Part shown: piece after piece, positions 7,874-16,161 of the stretch
Numbering within the stretch: the stretch's first letter is position 1
Layout of the letters: each line of letters starts with the position of its first letter
Assembly (NCBI RefSeq): GCF_018327705.1
Contig: NZ_BNEM01000001.1
Coordinates: forward strand, 806,001 to 870,000
Direction: 5' to 3'
Length of the DNA: 64,000 nt
Source: Catellatospora sp. TT07R-123
GTDB lineage: Bacteria; Actinomycetota; Actinomycetes; Mycobacteriales; Micromonosporaceae
Translations under genes and position numbers: made by a program
Notes under the pieces: model-generated
Told to the model about the DNA's origin: nothing
Seen by the model: only the letters and a program-made list of their open reading frames with translations
Databases searched by the model: none

Positions 7874-8785
7874 ATGCTCGGCCCGGACGTGCTACGCCTG
7901 CTCGCGCTGATCGAGCGGCACGGATCGCTGTCGGCCGCCGCCCAGGTGCTCGGCGTCACGCCCGCCGCGGTGACCCAGCAGGTGGCCAGAGCCGAGCGAG
8001 ACTGCCGCGCGAAACTGGTACGCCGGGGGCCACGCGGCGCCGCGCTGACCGAGGCCGGCCTGGCGCTGGCCGTACACGGTCAGATCGTCGACGCCGCGAC
8101 CGTCCAGGCAGCTGGAGAGCTAGACGCGCTGCTGGGACGGCTGTCGGTGCGGCTGCGCATCGGCGCGTTCCAGGCCGCGGCGCTGCGCCTGCTCCCGCCG
8201 GCACTGACCGCGCTGCGCCACCGCCATCCCGACGCCGACCTGTCCATCATGGACCTGGTCTCCGAGCGCGGCATCCCGGCCGTGGCCGCCGGCGAGCTGG
8301 ACGTCGCGGTCATCGCGTCGTGGGACCGGCCGCCGGTCCCACCCGACCACGTCGCGCTCCAGCCGTTGTTGACCGACCCCATGGTGGTGGTGCTCGCCGC
8401 GGAGCACCCGCTCGCCGCCGAGCCCGGCGCGCCGATCGGTCTCGAGCAGCTGCGCGGCGAGGCATGGGTGGCGATCCGGGCCGGTCACGCCGCGCGGGCC
8501 CAGTTCGACCGGGCCGCAGCCGCAGCCGGCTTCCTGCCTAAGATCCGTTTCGAGACCGAGTCGTACGACGTCGCGCAGGCCTTCGTCGCCACCGGGATCG
8601 GCGTCGCACTGGTATCTCGGCTAGCCCTCACCCACCTGCCGGGGACCGTGCACCGGCGACTGGCAAGCCCCGGCCTCGGCCGCCAGGTGCACGCGGTGTC
8701 CCTGGCCGACCACAGCCCCACCCCGATGGTGGCGCAGTTCCTGCGGCTGCTGCACGACGTCGCCGACGACGTCAGCGCACGCTGA
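7874..8785 (+). CDS. LysR-type transcriptional regulator
   Basis: A 303-residue protein. Residues 1-60 form a winged helix-turn-helix (LRLLALIERHGSLSAAAQVLGVTPAAVTQQVARAE). The remainder is a periplasmic-binding-protein-like effector domain of the usual length, including DVAVIASWD and GIGVALVSRLA. Transcribed away from the LysE exporter, it most likely activates it on binding the exported compound or a co-inducer (inference from lysG-lysE organisation). No RBS is obvious within the short leader. Confidence 0.85.
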   Translation: MLGPDVLRLLALIERHGSLSAAAQVLGVTPAAVTQQVARAERDCRAKLVRRGPRGAALTEAGLALAVHGQIVDAATVQAAGELDALLGRLSVRLRIGAFQAAALRLLPPALTALRHRHPDADLSIMDLVSERGIPAVAAGELDVAVIASWDRPPVPPDHVALQPLLTDPMVVVLAAEHPLAAEPGAPIGLEQLRGEAWVAIRAGHAARAQFDRAAAAAGFLPKIRFETESYDVAQAFVATGIGVALVSRLALTHLPGTVHRRLASPGLGRQVHAVSLADHSPTPMVAQFLRLLHDVADDVSAR

Positions 8786-8787
8786 GT

Positions 8788-8940
8788 CAGCCGTCGCAAC
8801 CGGAGCACCACAAGGTCGCCAGCTGCGGCGACCACCCGCACGCTCGTCCTCGACCACACCCTGGCGGCGATGTTCGTTCCGGCGTGGTGTGCGACGGCTG
8901 CAACTCGCAGGAGGGCCGGGCTGACCGCGACGCCACGACG
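8788..8940 (+). pseudogene. Recombination endonuclease VII-type HNH remnant
   Basis: Pieces in two frames line up with endonuclease VII-like motifs. Frame one gives CGDHPH, frame two TLVLDHT, and frame one again GGDVRSGVVCDGCNSQEG. This matches the order C-x-x-H, hydrophobic-DH, VRG-LC-x-x-CN-x-x-xG of that zinc-binding nuclease family. Two frameshifts break it and no start codon context exists. It begins immediately after the LysR stop codon. Confidence 0.4.
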
Positions 8941-9041
8941 CCACTGCCATGGTCTGCGCCCGTACTCTCGGTTTCCTGACCGTCGCTGACACAAGCCCGA
9001 CAGGCCGTATCAGCAGCCTGCGAGCCCTGCTCTTGTCGGGC

Positions 9042-9596
9042 ATGACCACACCAACAGTCGTCGAGAAGATCGACGTCATCGGCAACGACAGCCTGCAGGC
9101 CGTCGGCCAGGACGGCGTCTACCAGGGTGTCGTCCTGGCGCACCAGGGCGGTAAGACCCGCAACGCCATCGGCAAGGGCCGGCGCTACCAGGTCGAGCTG
9201 ACCGGCGGCGTCATCACCGCCATCCTGATCGACTACGCGAAGGTCGCGAAGGAGGAGCTCAAGGATGCCGCCGAGGACCGCAAGGCCGCGATCCGGGCCG
9301 AGCTCGTCGGCGCGACGACCATCTCGGTCAAGTGGATCGAGGACTTCCACGACCACACGGAGGCCCTGACCGAGCAGGAGCGCACCGCATTCGTGCTGAA
9401 GTTCCTGGCCAAGCCCAAGATGGACTCGAGCCCGAAGACCGACGAGTTCGCGATCCTGGCCACCGACCCCGAGGGCGAGTCCGGCAGCGGCATGACCCAG
9501 TGGCGCATCTGCGGCAAGATCTACAACCGCAACGCCAGCACCGGCACGGTCTACGTGCGGCTGTGGCACTACGGTCCGGGTTCGAAGCACTCCTGA
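9042..9596 (+). CDS. Hypothetical protein (184 aa)
   Basis: Start chosen at the ATG opening MTTPTVVEKIDVIGN; upstream codons in the same frame are low-complexity and unlike the rest. The protein is soluble and charged, with an N-terminal beta-rich zone (GVYQGVVLAHQGGKTRNAIGKGRRYQVELTGG) and a helical middle (KVAKEELKDAAEDRKAAIRAEL). It ends in a segment with YNRNASTGTVYVRLWHYGPG. I do not recognise the family. A strong hairpin terminator follows. No Shine-Dalgarno sequence is evident. Confidence 0.65.
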   Translation: MTTPTVVEKIDVIGNDSLQAVGQDGVYQGVVLAHQGGKTRNAIGKGRRYQVELTGGVITAILIDYAKVAKEELKDAAEDRKAAIRAELVGATTISVKWIEDFHDHTEALTEQERTAFVLKFLAKPKMDSSPKTDEFAILATDPEGESGSGMTQWRICGKIYNRNASTGTVYVRLWHYGPGSKHS

Positions 9597-9620
9597 CACG
9601 AGACGGAAGACGACAGCAGA

Positions 9621-9648
9621 CGCGGCCCGGTCCGAAACCCGGGCCGCG
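9621..9648. terminator. Hairpin terminator
   Basis: A perfect 10-bp GC stem (CGCGGCCCGG with CCGGGCCGCG) closes an 8-nt loop, 25 bp after the hypothetical gene and before the 3' end of the converging HEAT gene. It probably serves both directions. Confidence 0.7.
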
Positions 9649-9692
9649 GTCGTCGGCAACGGGCCTCGTCGAAGGTCGTCACGGGCGGCATC

Positions 9693-10496
9693 CTACGAGG
9701 TGTCGCCGACTGCGCGCCGGGCCTGCAGACGGCGCAGGGTCTTCAGACCTCGGCGGGCCGCAGTGCTGACCCGGCCGCCGGTGCAGACGGTGCCGGTGTC
9801 CTCGGCGAGCCGTTCGAGCAGCGGTTCGGCCCGGTCGTCGCCGGTCGCGCCGAGCGCTCGCGCGGCCCAGTGCCGCAGCTCGGGGTCGTCGTCGGCGGCT
9901 GTCGCGACGAGCCGGTCGAAGCTGCCCGGCCTGGCGTTGGCGATGGCCGAGGCGAGGTGCCCGGCCTGCGACGGGGCGGGGTGCGCGGCGAGCCTCGCCC
10001 ACAGATGGCCGACGGCCTCCTGGCCGCCGATCTCGGCGAGCGCGTTGGCGGCTTCCGCCCGCACGTGCTCGGACGGGTCGTCGAGCATGTGGGCCAGCGC
10101 CGCGGCCGCCGCCGGATCGCCGATCTCGCCGAGCGCAGTGCACGCCATGCCCCGATAGAACTGGTACGGGTCGTCGAGCAGCGCAAGGATCAGCGGCACG
10201 GCGGCACGCACCCGAAGCCGTCCGCAGGCCATCGCGACGTAGGGCGCGCAGCCGTACTCCTCGTCGGCGAGCGCCTCCAGCAACGGTCCGGTCAGATCCC
10301 CGGGCGGGAACAGGAACGTCCAGTTCAAAGCCCGGCTGTAGACGTCGACAGGGAAGGCCCGATGATCCGCCGCGATATCGGCCAGCGCCTGTCTGGAGGC
10401 GCCGTCACCGTCCATCGCACGGTAGTACAGCGCCGAAAGCGCTTCGACTCGGACCTCAGGGTCATTGCTGCGCAACGACGCCCATTCCCTGACCAC
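9693..10496 (-). CDS. HEAT-repeat protein
   Basis: A 267-residue protein from a GTG start. It is made of HEAT/PBS-lyase-type helical repeats: AVPLILALLDDPYQFYRGMACTALGEIGDPAAAAAL is followed by two or three related units with the recurring D-P-x-x-x-V-R-x-x-A-A-x-A-L-x-x-I-G pattern. Such solenoids bind proteins or nucleic acids and also occur as immunity modules in polymorphic-toxin loci. No transmembrane or signal sequence is seen. The 10497-10659 gap upstream shows no feature I can support. Confidence 0.75.
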   Translation of the reverse strand: MVREWASLRSNDPEVRVEALSALYYRAMDGDGASRQALADIAADHRAFPVDVYSRALNWTFLFPPGDLTGPLLEALADEEYGCAPYVAMACGRLRVRAAVPLILALLDDPYQFYRGMACTALGEIGDPAAAAALAHMLDDPSEHVRAEAANALAEIGGQEAVGHLWARLAAHPAPSQAGHLASAIANARPGSFDRLVATAADDDPELRHWAARALGATGDDRAEPLLERLAEDTGTVCTGGRVSTAARRGLKTLRRLQARRAVGDTS

Positions 10497-10659
10497 GCCC
10501 CGGATCCTAGTACGGCAGCAGCATGTACGTTCCGTGTCCGAAACCAGTGATTGCCAGTTGATTCGCGCACCGAGGATGCCATGGTCACGCGCCGTGGGTA
10601 TTTCTGAAGTTCGCGTTGGGTTTGTGCGGGGAGGGCCTGCTGCAGGTGGCCGCGATGCG

Positions 10660-11403
10660 TTACTCCCACGCGAATTCGAAGGTGCCAGCCTTCAGCCGGT
10701 CGATGAAGTTCGCCACGCCGGGGGCCTGCTCCAGCGCATCTTCCCAGCCCTGGCTTGCGAAGGCGTCGACGAGCACGACAGGCGGATCGTCGTGCCGAAG
10801 GTCTACGGCGAGGTGTTCTCGGGAGCCGTTACCACCGATGATCGCCATGCCTGGATGCGCGCCGACGCCGTCTTCGCCCCAAGCCTCGGTCAGTTCGATT
10901 CCTTCACGGGGTGTGTAGAGCCAGAGGTAGCAGCCGCTTGGGAGCCAACCGCGTCTGAACCATGACGAGTGCTGTAGGTAGCTGCGCCACGATGGAGGCA
11001 AGGCCGGAGATTGACCGCCCGCGAACTCCTGGTCGTCCAAGGCCGCGCGATAGTCGGCCTGCTCGATGATCGTCCCTACGAGGTGTTCGTTGAGGCTGGG
11101 GATCTCCGCCTCCGGAAGGTTGTACACGGCGTTGCTTCCGTCTCCGATTCGGTACTGGAGACAGTGGTCGACGAAGGTCGGCTGCACTTCGAACGAGGTG
11201 ACGTAGCCGACGCCGGTCGTCGCGGCCAGCGAGGTCTGCGCGATGTGTTCGGCCGAGCTGCGTTCAAGGTAGGCGTCGAAGCGTCGGCCCGCCAGGGATG
11301 CTGACCAGGCATTCCATCCTGTCGCCGCCAAGAGGTCAAGCTCCGCCTGCGCCGTGGCCCGCCACAGCGTGATCGGGCCCTTGCGGCTGGGTCCTCGATC
11401 CAT
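10660..11403 (-). CDS. ART-like (ADP-ribosylation/crystallin J1) + SUKH fusion protein
   Basis: About 247 residues. Residues 1-115 (ITLWRATAQAELDLLAATGWNAW, GVGYVTSFEV, LNEHLVGTI) match a small actinobacterial family usually labelled ADP-ribosylation/crystallin J1. The C-terminal half has SUKH/SMI1-KNR4 signatures: GIELTEAWGED, PGMAIIGGNGSREHLAVDLR, VVLVDAF and a final hydrophobic-rich helix. ATG 11403 is preferred over GTG 11412 because AAGGG lies about 8 nt upstream. The fusion could be an immunity protein with an ART-type decoy or recognition domain; activity of the ART-like part is not established. Confidence 0.6.
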   Translation of the reverse strand: MDRGPSRKGPITLWRATAQAELDLLAATGWNAWSASLAGRRFDAYLERSSAEHIAQTSLAATTGVGYVTSFEVQPTFVDHCLQYRIGDGSNAVYNLPEAEIPSLNEHLVGTIIEQADYRAALDDQEFAGGQSPALPPSWRSYLQHSSWFRRGWLPSGCYLWLYTPREGIELTEAWGEDGVGAHPGMAIIGGNGSREHLAVDLRHDDPPVVLVDAFASQGWEDALEQAPGVANFIDRLKAGTFEFAWE

Positions 11404-11514
11404 ACATGGCACCCTTCGAAGATGCTAAACGGCGGCAAGTGCAACCACGCTGCGGCGACCGGTGCTGGCCGCAGAATCATCGGCTTGCCCGGGTGCGCGA
11501 GGGCGGCCACCACG

Positions 11515-11890
11515 TGATCCTGGCCGCTTGTGAGGACAACCGAATCTGCGGTGGCGCTGGCCACAGGCTAGACCCTGCCGCGTCGCGGCGGGTGTTCGAG
11601 GAGGTCCTGACCCGCATCGGCACCCGATTCGCTCGCTCTGAACCCAGGCGTACGGTCCGCGACCTACTTGTAGGCCTGTTGGCGCCAATCGAGCGCAAGA
11701 ACGGATGGCGGCTGGCCGACCACCCGAGTCCGGACCGGATGCAGCGGCTGCTACGCACCGCGGTGTGGGATACCGACGCCGTCGCCGCTGACCTGCGCGA
11801 CTCGTGGTGGAACACCTCGGCCATCGCAACGGAGTCCTCGTGCCGGACCAGACGGGCTACCTCAAACTGTTTTGTCAGCCGGTGTTCGTA
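11515..11890 (+). pseudogene. IS701-family transposase N-terminal remnant
   Basis: The sequence encodes a recognisable IS701 N-terminal region: TRIGTRFARSEPRRTVRDLLVGLLAPIERKNGW, then MQRLLRTAVWDTDAVAADLRD. A frameshift near 11805 leads to VLVPDQTGYLK, equivalent to the family's LVVDETGFLKKG. The DDE catalytic core beyond this point is missing; the SUKH-HEAT gene begins 11 bp later. The leader GATCCTGGCCG...GAGGACAA at 11515-11540 recurs in two other places (13523, 15330 on the other strand). Confidence 0.65.
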
Positions 11891-11900
11891 GGCTCGGCCG

Positions 11901-13148
11901 ATGTCGGAGACAGACATCCGCGTGCGGCGGATCGCCGAGAAGCTAGCCGCTGTGCGGGCCATGCCCCAGCCGCCGGAGATCTTCGGCGCAGACGCGCACG
12001 ACTTCGAGCTGGCTCCGCCACTGCCCGAGGCAGCGGTGGCCGACTTCGAAGCACACCACAGGATCGTCCTGCCCGAGGCATACCGGCTCTTCGTGACCCG
12101 CATCGGCAGCGGGGGCGCCGGGCCGGGCTACCGCCTCTACAGCCTCGCCGAGTCCTGCGGCCCGCGCTGCCACCCCGACCACCTCGCACAGTCGAGCCCC
12201 TACCTTCCCGGCCCGCGCTACTTAGGCGACTGGGAGGAACGCCACGAGCAGCCTCCCGGTTTCGGCGGCCCGCTGTTCCTGCGCGGCACGATGAAGATCT
12301 CCGGGCACGGCTGCTCCCTGTACACCCGCCTGGTCGTGACCGGACCGGCGCGAGGGCGGCTGTTCAACCTCGACGACGAGGGACCCGCAGGCCCGTACGT
12401 GGTCGAGGACACCGACTTTCTGGCTTGGTATGAGCGGTGGCTGGACGAAGCCGTCGCCGGGTACGACTGCGGCTGGTTCGGCGAACGACTACCCCTAGAC
12501 CAGACAGCACTCCTGGCCGCGCTCAGCGACGATCCGTCCGCGCACCGCCGCGCCCGAGCCGGGCAATCGCTCCTGCGACTTCCGACGACCGGTGACCACA
12601 TCTGGGCAGCGCTAGCGGACGCCGCCACCACCGACCCCCACCCGACGGTACGGGCCGAACTGTGGCGGCTCCTGCGGTGGCGATCAGGAGGCCGCCACCA
12701 GCCCGACACCCTCCAGGCGCTCTCTGACGACATCACACGTCACGCCAAAGCCCGCAACCCCGTAGACCTGCACGCACTGGACACCCTGGACCGGCTCACC
12801 ATCGCCGACGCGCTGGCAGAACTGGTCCACCCCGACCTGGAGCAGCGCCGCCGGGCGGCATACCACCTGGCCGGGACCTGGTGGCTCAAGAGAGACGATC
12901 TGCCCTACGGCACTCTCGATGACGCCGTCCGCCCGCTGCTCGGCGATCCGGATCCGCTGCTTCGGGCGCACGGCGTCACCGCCGTCCGCCGATACCGCCT
13001 CACGGACCTGCATGCCCTCGTGCGGGAACTGCAGCAGACGGACACTGACGCATGGGTGCAGGAAGCCGCTCGCCTGTGCCTTCCCGAGCACCATGTCCTC
13101 CCCAGCGAGGATTTCCTGCTCCATCCGCCATGGGAGAACAACGCTTAG
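11901..13148 (+). CDS. SUKH (SMI1/KNR4) - HEAT fusion protein
   Basis: A 415-residue protein. Residues about 30-185 form a SUKH domain: LPEAYRLFVTRIGSGGAGPGYRLYSL, then GHGCSLYTRLVVTGPARGRLFNLDDEGP, then DFLAWYERWLDEAVAGYD. Residues about 195-400 are HEAT-type helical repeats (DPHPTVRAELWRLLRW, GDPDPLLRAHGVTAVRRYRL). SUKH proteins are the largest immunity superfamily of bacterial polymorphic-toxin systems; HEAT modules are also used for this. The intact SUKH half is the functional counterpart of the dead copy at 4090. It starts 11 bp after the IS701 remnant. Confidence 0.75.
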   Translation: MSETDIRVRRIAEKLAAVRAMPQPPEIFGADAHDFELAPPLPEAAVADFEAHHRIVLPEAYRLFVTRIGSGGAGPGYRLYSLAESCGPRCHPDHLAQSSPYLPGPRYLGDWEERHEQPPGFGGPLFLRGTMKISGHGCSLYTRLVVTGPARGRLFNLDDEGPAGPYVVEDTDFLAWYERWLDEAVAGYDCGWFGERLPLDQTALLAALSDDPSAHRRARAGQSLLRLPTTGDHIWAALADAATTDPHPTVRAELWRLLRWRSGGRHQPDTLQALSDDITRHAKARNPVDLHALDTLDRLTIADALAELVHPDLEQRRRAAYHLAGTWWLKRDDLPYGTLDDAVRPLLGDPDPLLRAHGVTAVRRYRLTDLHALVRELQQTDTDAWVQEAARLCLPEHHVLPSEDFLLHPPWENNA

Positions 13149-13169
13149 TACGGTAGCGGCAGGTGGCAG

Positions 13170-13511
13170 TCAGCCGTAGCCCTCCCGCCAAGGCAGTCTT
13201 TCAAGCTGGTCGATTTGCCCTTCCCCGCAGTACGTCATGAGCCCGACGAGGTGTGCACGGGTGACGTCGAGTAGGTGGCGCGGCGTGCCGTCCTCTTCGA
13301 GGTTCTCCCAGACGACCAGGCCGCTCGGGAAGGCCGACAGGGTCCAGCCGCCGTCGTGGGAGACCGACACGTCGGGGTGCTCGTCATCGACGTAGGCGTC
13401 GAGCTCGGCGACAAGGCCGGGGACCTTGCCGGGGGTGTAGTCCTCCATGTCACCAGCGCGGTGGGTGATGACTGCGGACATCTCGCTCGCCGGCTTGCTC
13501 AGGCTGCGCAT
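13170..13511 (-). CDS. Small conserved-type hypothetical protein (possible immunity protein)
   Basis: A 113-residue acidic protein; an internal ATG at 13481 (MSAVITHRAGDME) is an equally good start. The pattern VSVSHDGGWTLSAFPSGLVVWENLEE, then HLLDVTRAHLVGLMTYCGEGQIDQLERLPW, is a beta-sheet followed by a long helix, like several small actinobacterial proteins found near toxins. No named domain is recognised. It converges on the SUKH-HEAT gene, 21 bp away. Confidence 0.55.
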   Translation of the reverse strand: MRSLSKPASEMSAVITHRAGDMEDYTPGKVPGLVAELDAYVDDEHPDVSVSHDGGWTLSAFPSGLVVWENLEEDGTPRHLLDVTRAHLVGLMTYCGEGQIDQLERLPWREGYG

Positions 13512-13522
13512 GAGTGGCTAGC

Positions 13523-13556
13523 GCCCGATTCTGGCCGTTTGTGAGGACAACTCGGT
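13523..13556 (+). repeat. Third copy of the IS701-remnant leader
   Basis: GATTCTGGCCGTTTGTGAGG and the following ACAAC match the leader of the IS701 remnant at 11515-11540 almost exactly, but no transposase sequence follows; the 155-residue gene's stop codon abuts it. It looks like a scar of the same element. Confidence 0.45.
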
Positions 13557-13557
13557 T

Positions 13558-14025
13558 TCACGGGTTCGCCGTCTTGAACTGGCGCCAGGTGGTCCTGAGC
13601 TTCTCCAGTTCGTCCCGCGGGAACGGATCTCCCCATTTGTCCCGGTAACGGCTTTCCCCATGCTCGGCTACCACCTCGTCAAATCCGCAGATGAAGGCAC
13701 GGGCCACGGAGTCGACGGTCTGCCAGCTGCTCCAGATCTGGGTGCCGGCCTTGTCGTGGTGTGCTCCGTCGGGCAGTTCGAGCAGCTGGATCCAGACCTG
13801 GTCACGTTCCCGGTAGAAGATCCAGCGATAGGCAGTGGGTTCCGCCTCGAGCTGGGCCCGTGCCTCGCCTTCCCGTAGGACTACTTGGGTGACGGCCTCC
13901 AGGAGTTCATTGGGTGCCAGAGTGATGTACGAAGCTGTGCTCTCAGCTTGAGTCTGTTCATCGGCGACAAGGCAGTCGGCCCAGCCCCTTCCGCTGAGGG
14001 TCCAGGTGATGGACATCTTTGTCAT
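13558..14025 (-). CDS. Hypothetical protein (155 aa)
   Basis: Start at 14025 is supported by GGAGG nine bases upstream; the frame is open upstream but arginine-rich and non-coding in character. The product starts MTKMSITWTLSGRGWADC and contains YRWIFYRERDQVWIQLLELPDG and VDSVARAFICGFDEVVAEHG. This suggests a beta-sheet followed by helices, soluble and cytoplasmic. I do not recognise the family; small proteins of this sort are frequent in actinobacterial immunity arrays. Confidence 0.65.
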   Translation of the reverse strand: MTKMSITWTLSGRGWADCLVADEQTQAESTASYITLAPNELLEAVTQVVLREGEARAQLEAEPTAYRWIFYRERDQVWIQLLELPDGAHHDKAGTQIWSSWQTVDSVARAFICGFDEVVAEHGESRYRDKWGDPFPRDELEKLRTTWRQFKTANP

Positions 14026-14330
14026 CCGTGACCTCCTGGAACCGGCGGTTGGCGATGGTGATCGGGAGGGTATCGGCCAGGCACCCGAGTCGGTCAACCC
14101 CGTCTGCGAGGCAATGCATGGCGGCCTGGAGATCCATACCGAACGCCGCGGCGACGATCTTGGGTCCTGGCGCCGACGAGGTCGAACAGCCGAGTCTGGA
14201 CCGCGAGGACGACGCACACGCCGTACCGGCTCGACGAAGTTAGCGGGTCGGGGTGGCCTCGGAACCGACGCATCGTGGCGCAGCGGGTACGTGGTACCTG
14301 TAAACGAACCAGGTTGACTGCCCGCCACAG

Positions 14331-14462
14331 GCTCGCGCGGACTACGAACGACACCCAGCCAACGCCGAAGCGACGATCCGTTGGGCCGTGATCAGCGGCA
14401 TGGTCCGCCGCCTCAGTCCGGACGCGTCCGCCCGACGCCGGCATGCGTACGTCTTCGACTGA
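14331..14462 (+). pseudogene. IS5-family transposase C-terminal fragment
   Basis: The frame ending TGA at 14460-14462 encodes ADYERHPANAEATIRWAVISGMVRRL, the typical tail of IS5-family transposases (DYER...SEAMIRWA...MxRRL). Nothing upstream in 14030-14330 resembles the catalytic core, so only the last 40 or so codons survive. Confidence 0.5.
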
Positions 14463-14525
14463 TGGGTGACTGCCGCCGACGTCGGACGCCGGCCACTGCC
14501 ACGATCACCCGGCTATCCTGCGGTC

Positions 14526-15023
14526 ATGGCTGGTTCCGCCGAGCGTCCGCTGTTGTTCCTCGACGTCGACGGACCGCTGATTCCGTTCGGGATGCCGCTC
14601 ACACACGCAATGGACGGGCACCCGGAGCAGTCCCAGCCTGGCTCCAACCCACTGCTGACCAGGCTCAATCCCGACCACGGACGCCGACTGGCACAGCTGC
14701 CCTGCGACCTGGTGTGGGCCACCATGTGGATGACCGACGCGAACGAGGTGATCGCACCTCGGATCGGCCTGCCCGGCCTGCCGGTCGTGAACTGGCCCGA
14801 CGAGGACGAGACCGAACGCGGGCTGCATTGGAAGACCCGCGGCCTGGTCGGCTGGGCGGCTGGACGCTCATTCGTATGGGTCGACGACGAGATCACCGAC
14901 ACCGACCAGGCCTGGGTGGCTGCGCACCATCAGGGACGAGCCCTCCTGCATCGCGTCGACCCTCGCCGAGGTCTCACCGACACCGACTTCGCCGCCATCA
15001 ACGAATGGCTGCTGCTGCTTTAG
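14526..15023 (+). CDS. HAD-superfamily protein (HAD_SAK_2-like)
   Basis: A 165-residue protein. The N-terminal LLFLDVDGPLIPFG supplies the HAD nucleophile motif DxDG. WATMWMTDANEVIAPRIGLP and later FVWVDDEITDTDQAW provide the T/N and the acidic DDE motifs. The compact size and the downstream order fit the actinobacterial HAD domain found in Swiss-Army-Knife RNA-repair proteins (HAD_SAK_2). The predicted chemistry is phosphate transfer or hydrolysis; the substrate is unknown. It ends 17 bp before the second IS701 remnant. Confidence 0.75.
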   Translation: MAGSAERPLLFLDVDGPLIPFGMPLTHAMDGHPEQSQPGSNPLLTRLNPDHGRRLAQLPCDLVWATMWMTDANEVIAPRIGLPGLPVVNWPDEDETERGLHWKTRGLVGWAAGRSFVWVDDEITDTDQAWVAAHHQGRALLHRVDPRRGLTDTDFAAINEWLLLL

Positions 15024-15039
15024 CGAACCTTCTCAAAGA

Positions 15040-15350
15040 CTCGCTTTGCCCTGGGTCACCGACCTGACCTGGGTCCTCGGCGACACGGTCGTGATCCCAG
15101 GCCGCGGCGCGCAGTAGTCGCGGCATCGGTGCAGGGTGTCGCGCCCGGCATGTCCGGCCAGCCATTCCTCCGCTCGACCTGCGACAACAGCCCCATGAAC
15201 AGGTCCCGTGCGGTCTGGCGGCTCTCCGACCGGGCGAACCGTGCCGAGATTCGGGCGACCAGGTCTTCGAACACCTGCCACCGCACGACAAGGTCTACGC
15301 CGTGACCGGCGGCCACCGCATCCTGACTTGTCTTGGCTGACGTCCAGGAT
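15040..15350 (-). pseudogene. IS701-family transposase N-terminal remnant (second copy)
   Basis: On the minus strand, VFEDLVARISARFARSESRQTARDLFMGLLSQVERRNGW is followed, after a frameshift, by MPRLLRAAAWDHDRVAEDP. These correspond piece by piece to the remnant at 11515. The leader (GATCCTGGACG...) is the same length, 39 bp to the GCGGTGG match, showing common ancestry. The rest of the gene is absent. Confidence 0.6.
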
Positions 15351-15661
15351 CAAGCGATGTCCACCGCTTCGCGTCTTGATCAAATCATTCTGTAGCTACC
15401 TCGTTTGGGCAGGTCAGATGTCAGTTGGGGGCTGCGGGCGGACATGGCCTCCAGTGTGATCAACACTGCCGCAGCAGCCGCCGTACACCCTCGTGAGTAC
15501 GTGGGCACTCGCGGATCATCGCCATCCGTGAGGTGATCGTCGGCCCAGGGCGCCTCAGCCGATCCCCGCTGCACCCCGGCCGATCATCCGATGGTGACGA
15601 ACCCGCAGGTCGCTAGCCTCGGCATGATCGCGCAAGGAACAGTGGCAAGAAAGAGAACAGC
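15351..15661. other. Intergenic stretch without recognisable gene
   Basis: About 310 bp of lower coding character between the IS701 remnant and the next gene. I see no intact frame, strong hairpin or repeat; the last 60 bp probably carry the promoter of the downstream gene. Confidence 0.5.
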
Positions 15662-16105
15662 ATGCAACAGAAGCTTCAGACCCGTGCGTTCGAGCGGGTG
15701 GCGCCGTTCCTGCAGGCCGGCGAGCAGCCGGTCGCGGCGTCGCGGACCACGGTCGGCAAGTACTCGTCCGGCCGGTTCGGGGCGGTCGTCAGCCAGGCCA
15801 TGCTCGTCGAGGGCGTGGGGGTAGTCGGGGCTGCGCTGATCGCCAACCGCCGGCAGTTCGTCGTGGTCACGAGCCACCGGCTGATCTTCCTGTCGCAGAC
15901 CTTCTTCGGCGGCCCGGGAAAGAAGGTCCTGGGCCAGGTGGACCGCGCCGACGCCTCGCTCGCTGAGGTCAAGATGGGCATCGTCAGCCTGCTGCGCATC
16001 GCGTTCGGTTCTGCGGGCGACGGCGTGGCCCTCACCTTCCCCCGCGTGGACAAGAAGAACGCGGAGGCGCTCGCGGCGGCCCTCCAGCAGGTCCCGGCAA
16101 TCTGA
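15662..16105 (+). CDS. PH-domain-like hypothetical protein
   Basis: A 147-residue protein beginning MQQKLQTRAFERVAPFLQAGEQPVAA. The pattern of a helical lead-in, a short hydrophobic segment (GVGVVGAALIA), then RQFVVVTSHRLIFLSQ and a beta-rich part ending in a helix resembles bacterial PH-like (bPH) proteins in which V-x-T-x-x-R-L marks the second strand. No catalytic motif is seen. It is followed by a hairpin and converges with moeA. Confidence 0.6.
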   Translation: MQQKLQTRAFERVAPFLQAGEQPVAASRTTVGKYSSGRFGAVVSQAMLVEGVGVVGAALIANRRQFVVVTSHRLIFLSQTFFGGPGKKVLGQVDRADASLAEVKMGIVSLLRIAFGSAGDGVALTFPRVDKKNAEALAAALQQVPAI

Positions 16106-16161
16106 GCTGACACTTGGCGCCGCTGCCACCGTGTGGCCGCTCGGCACTGCTGCTCGGCACG

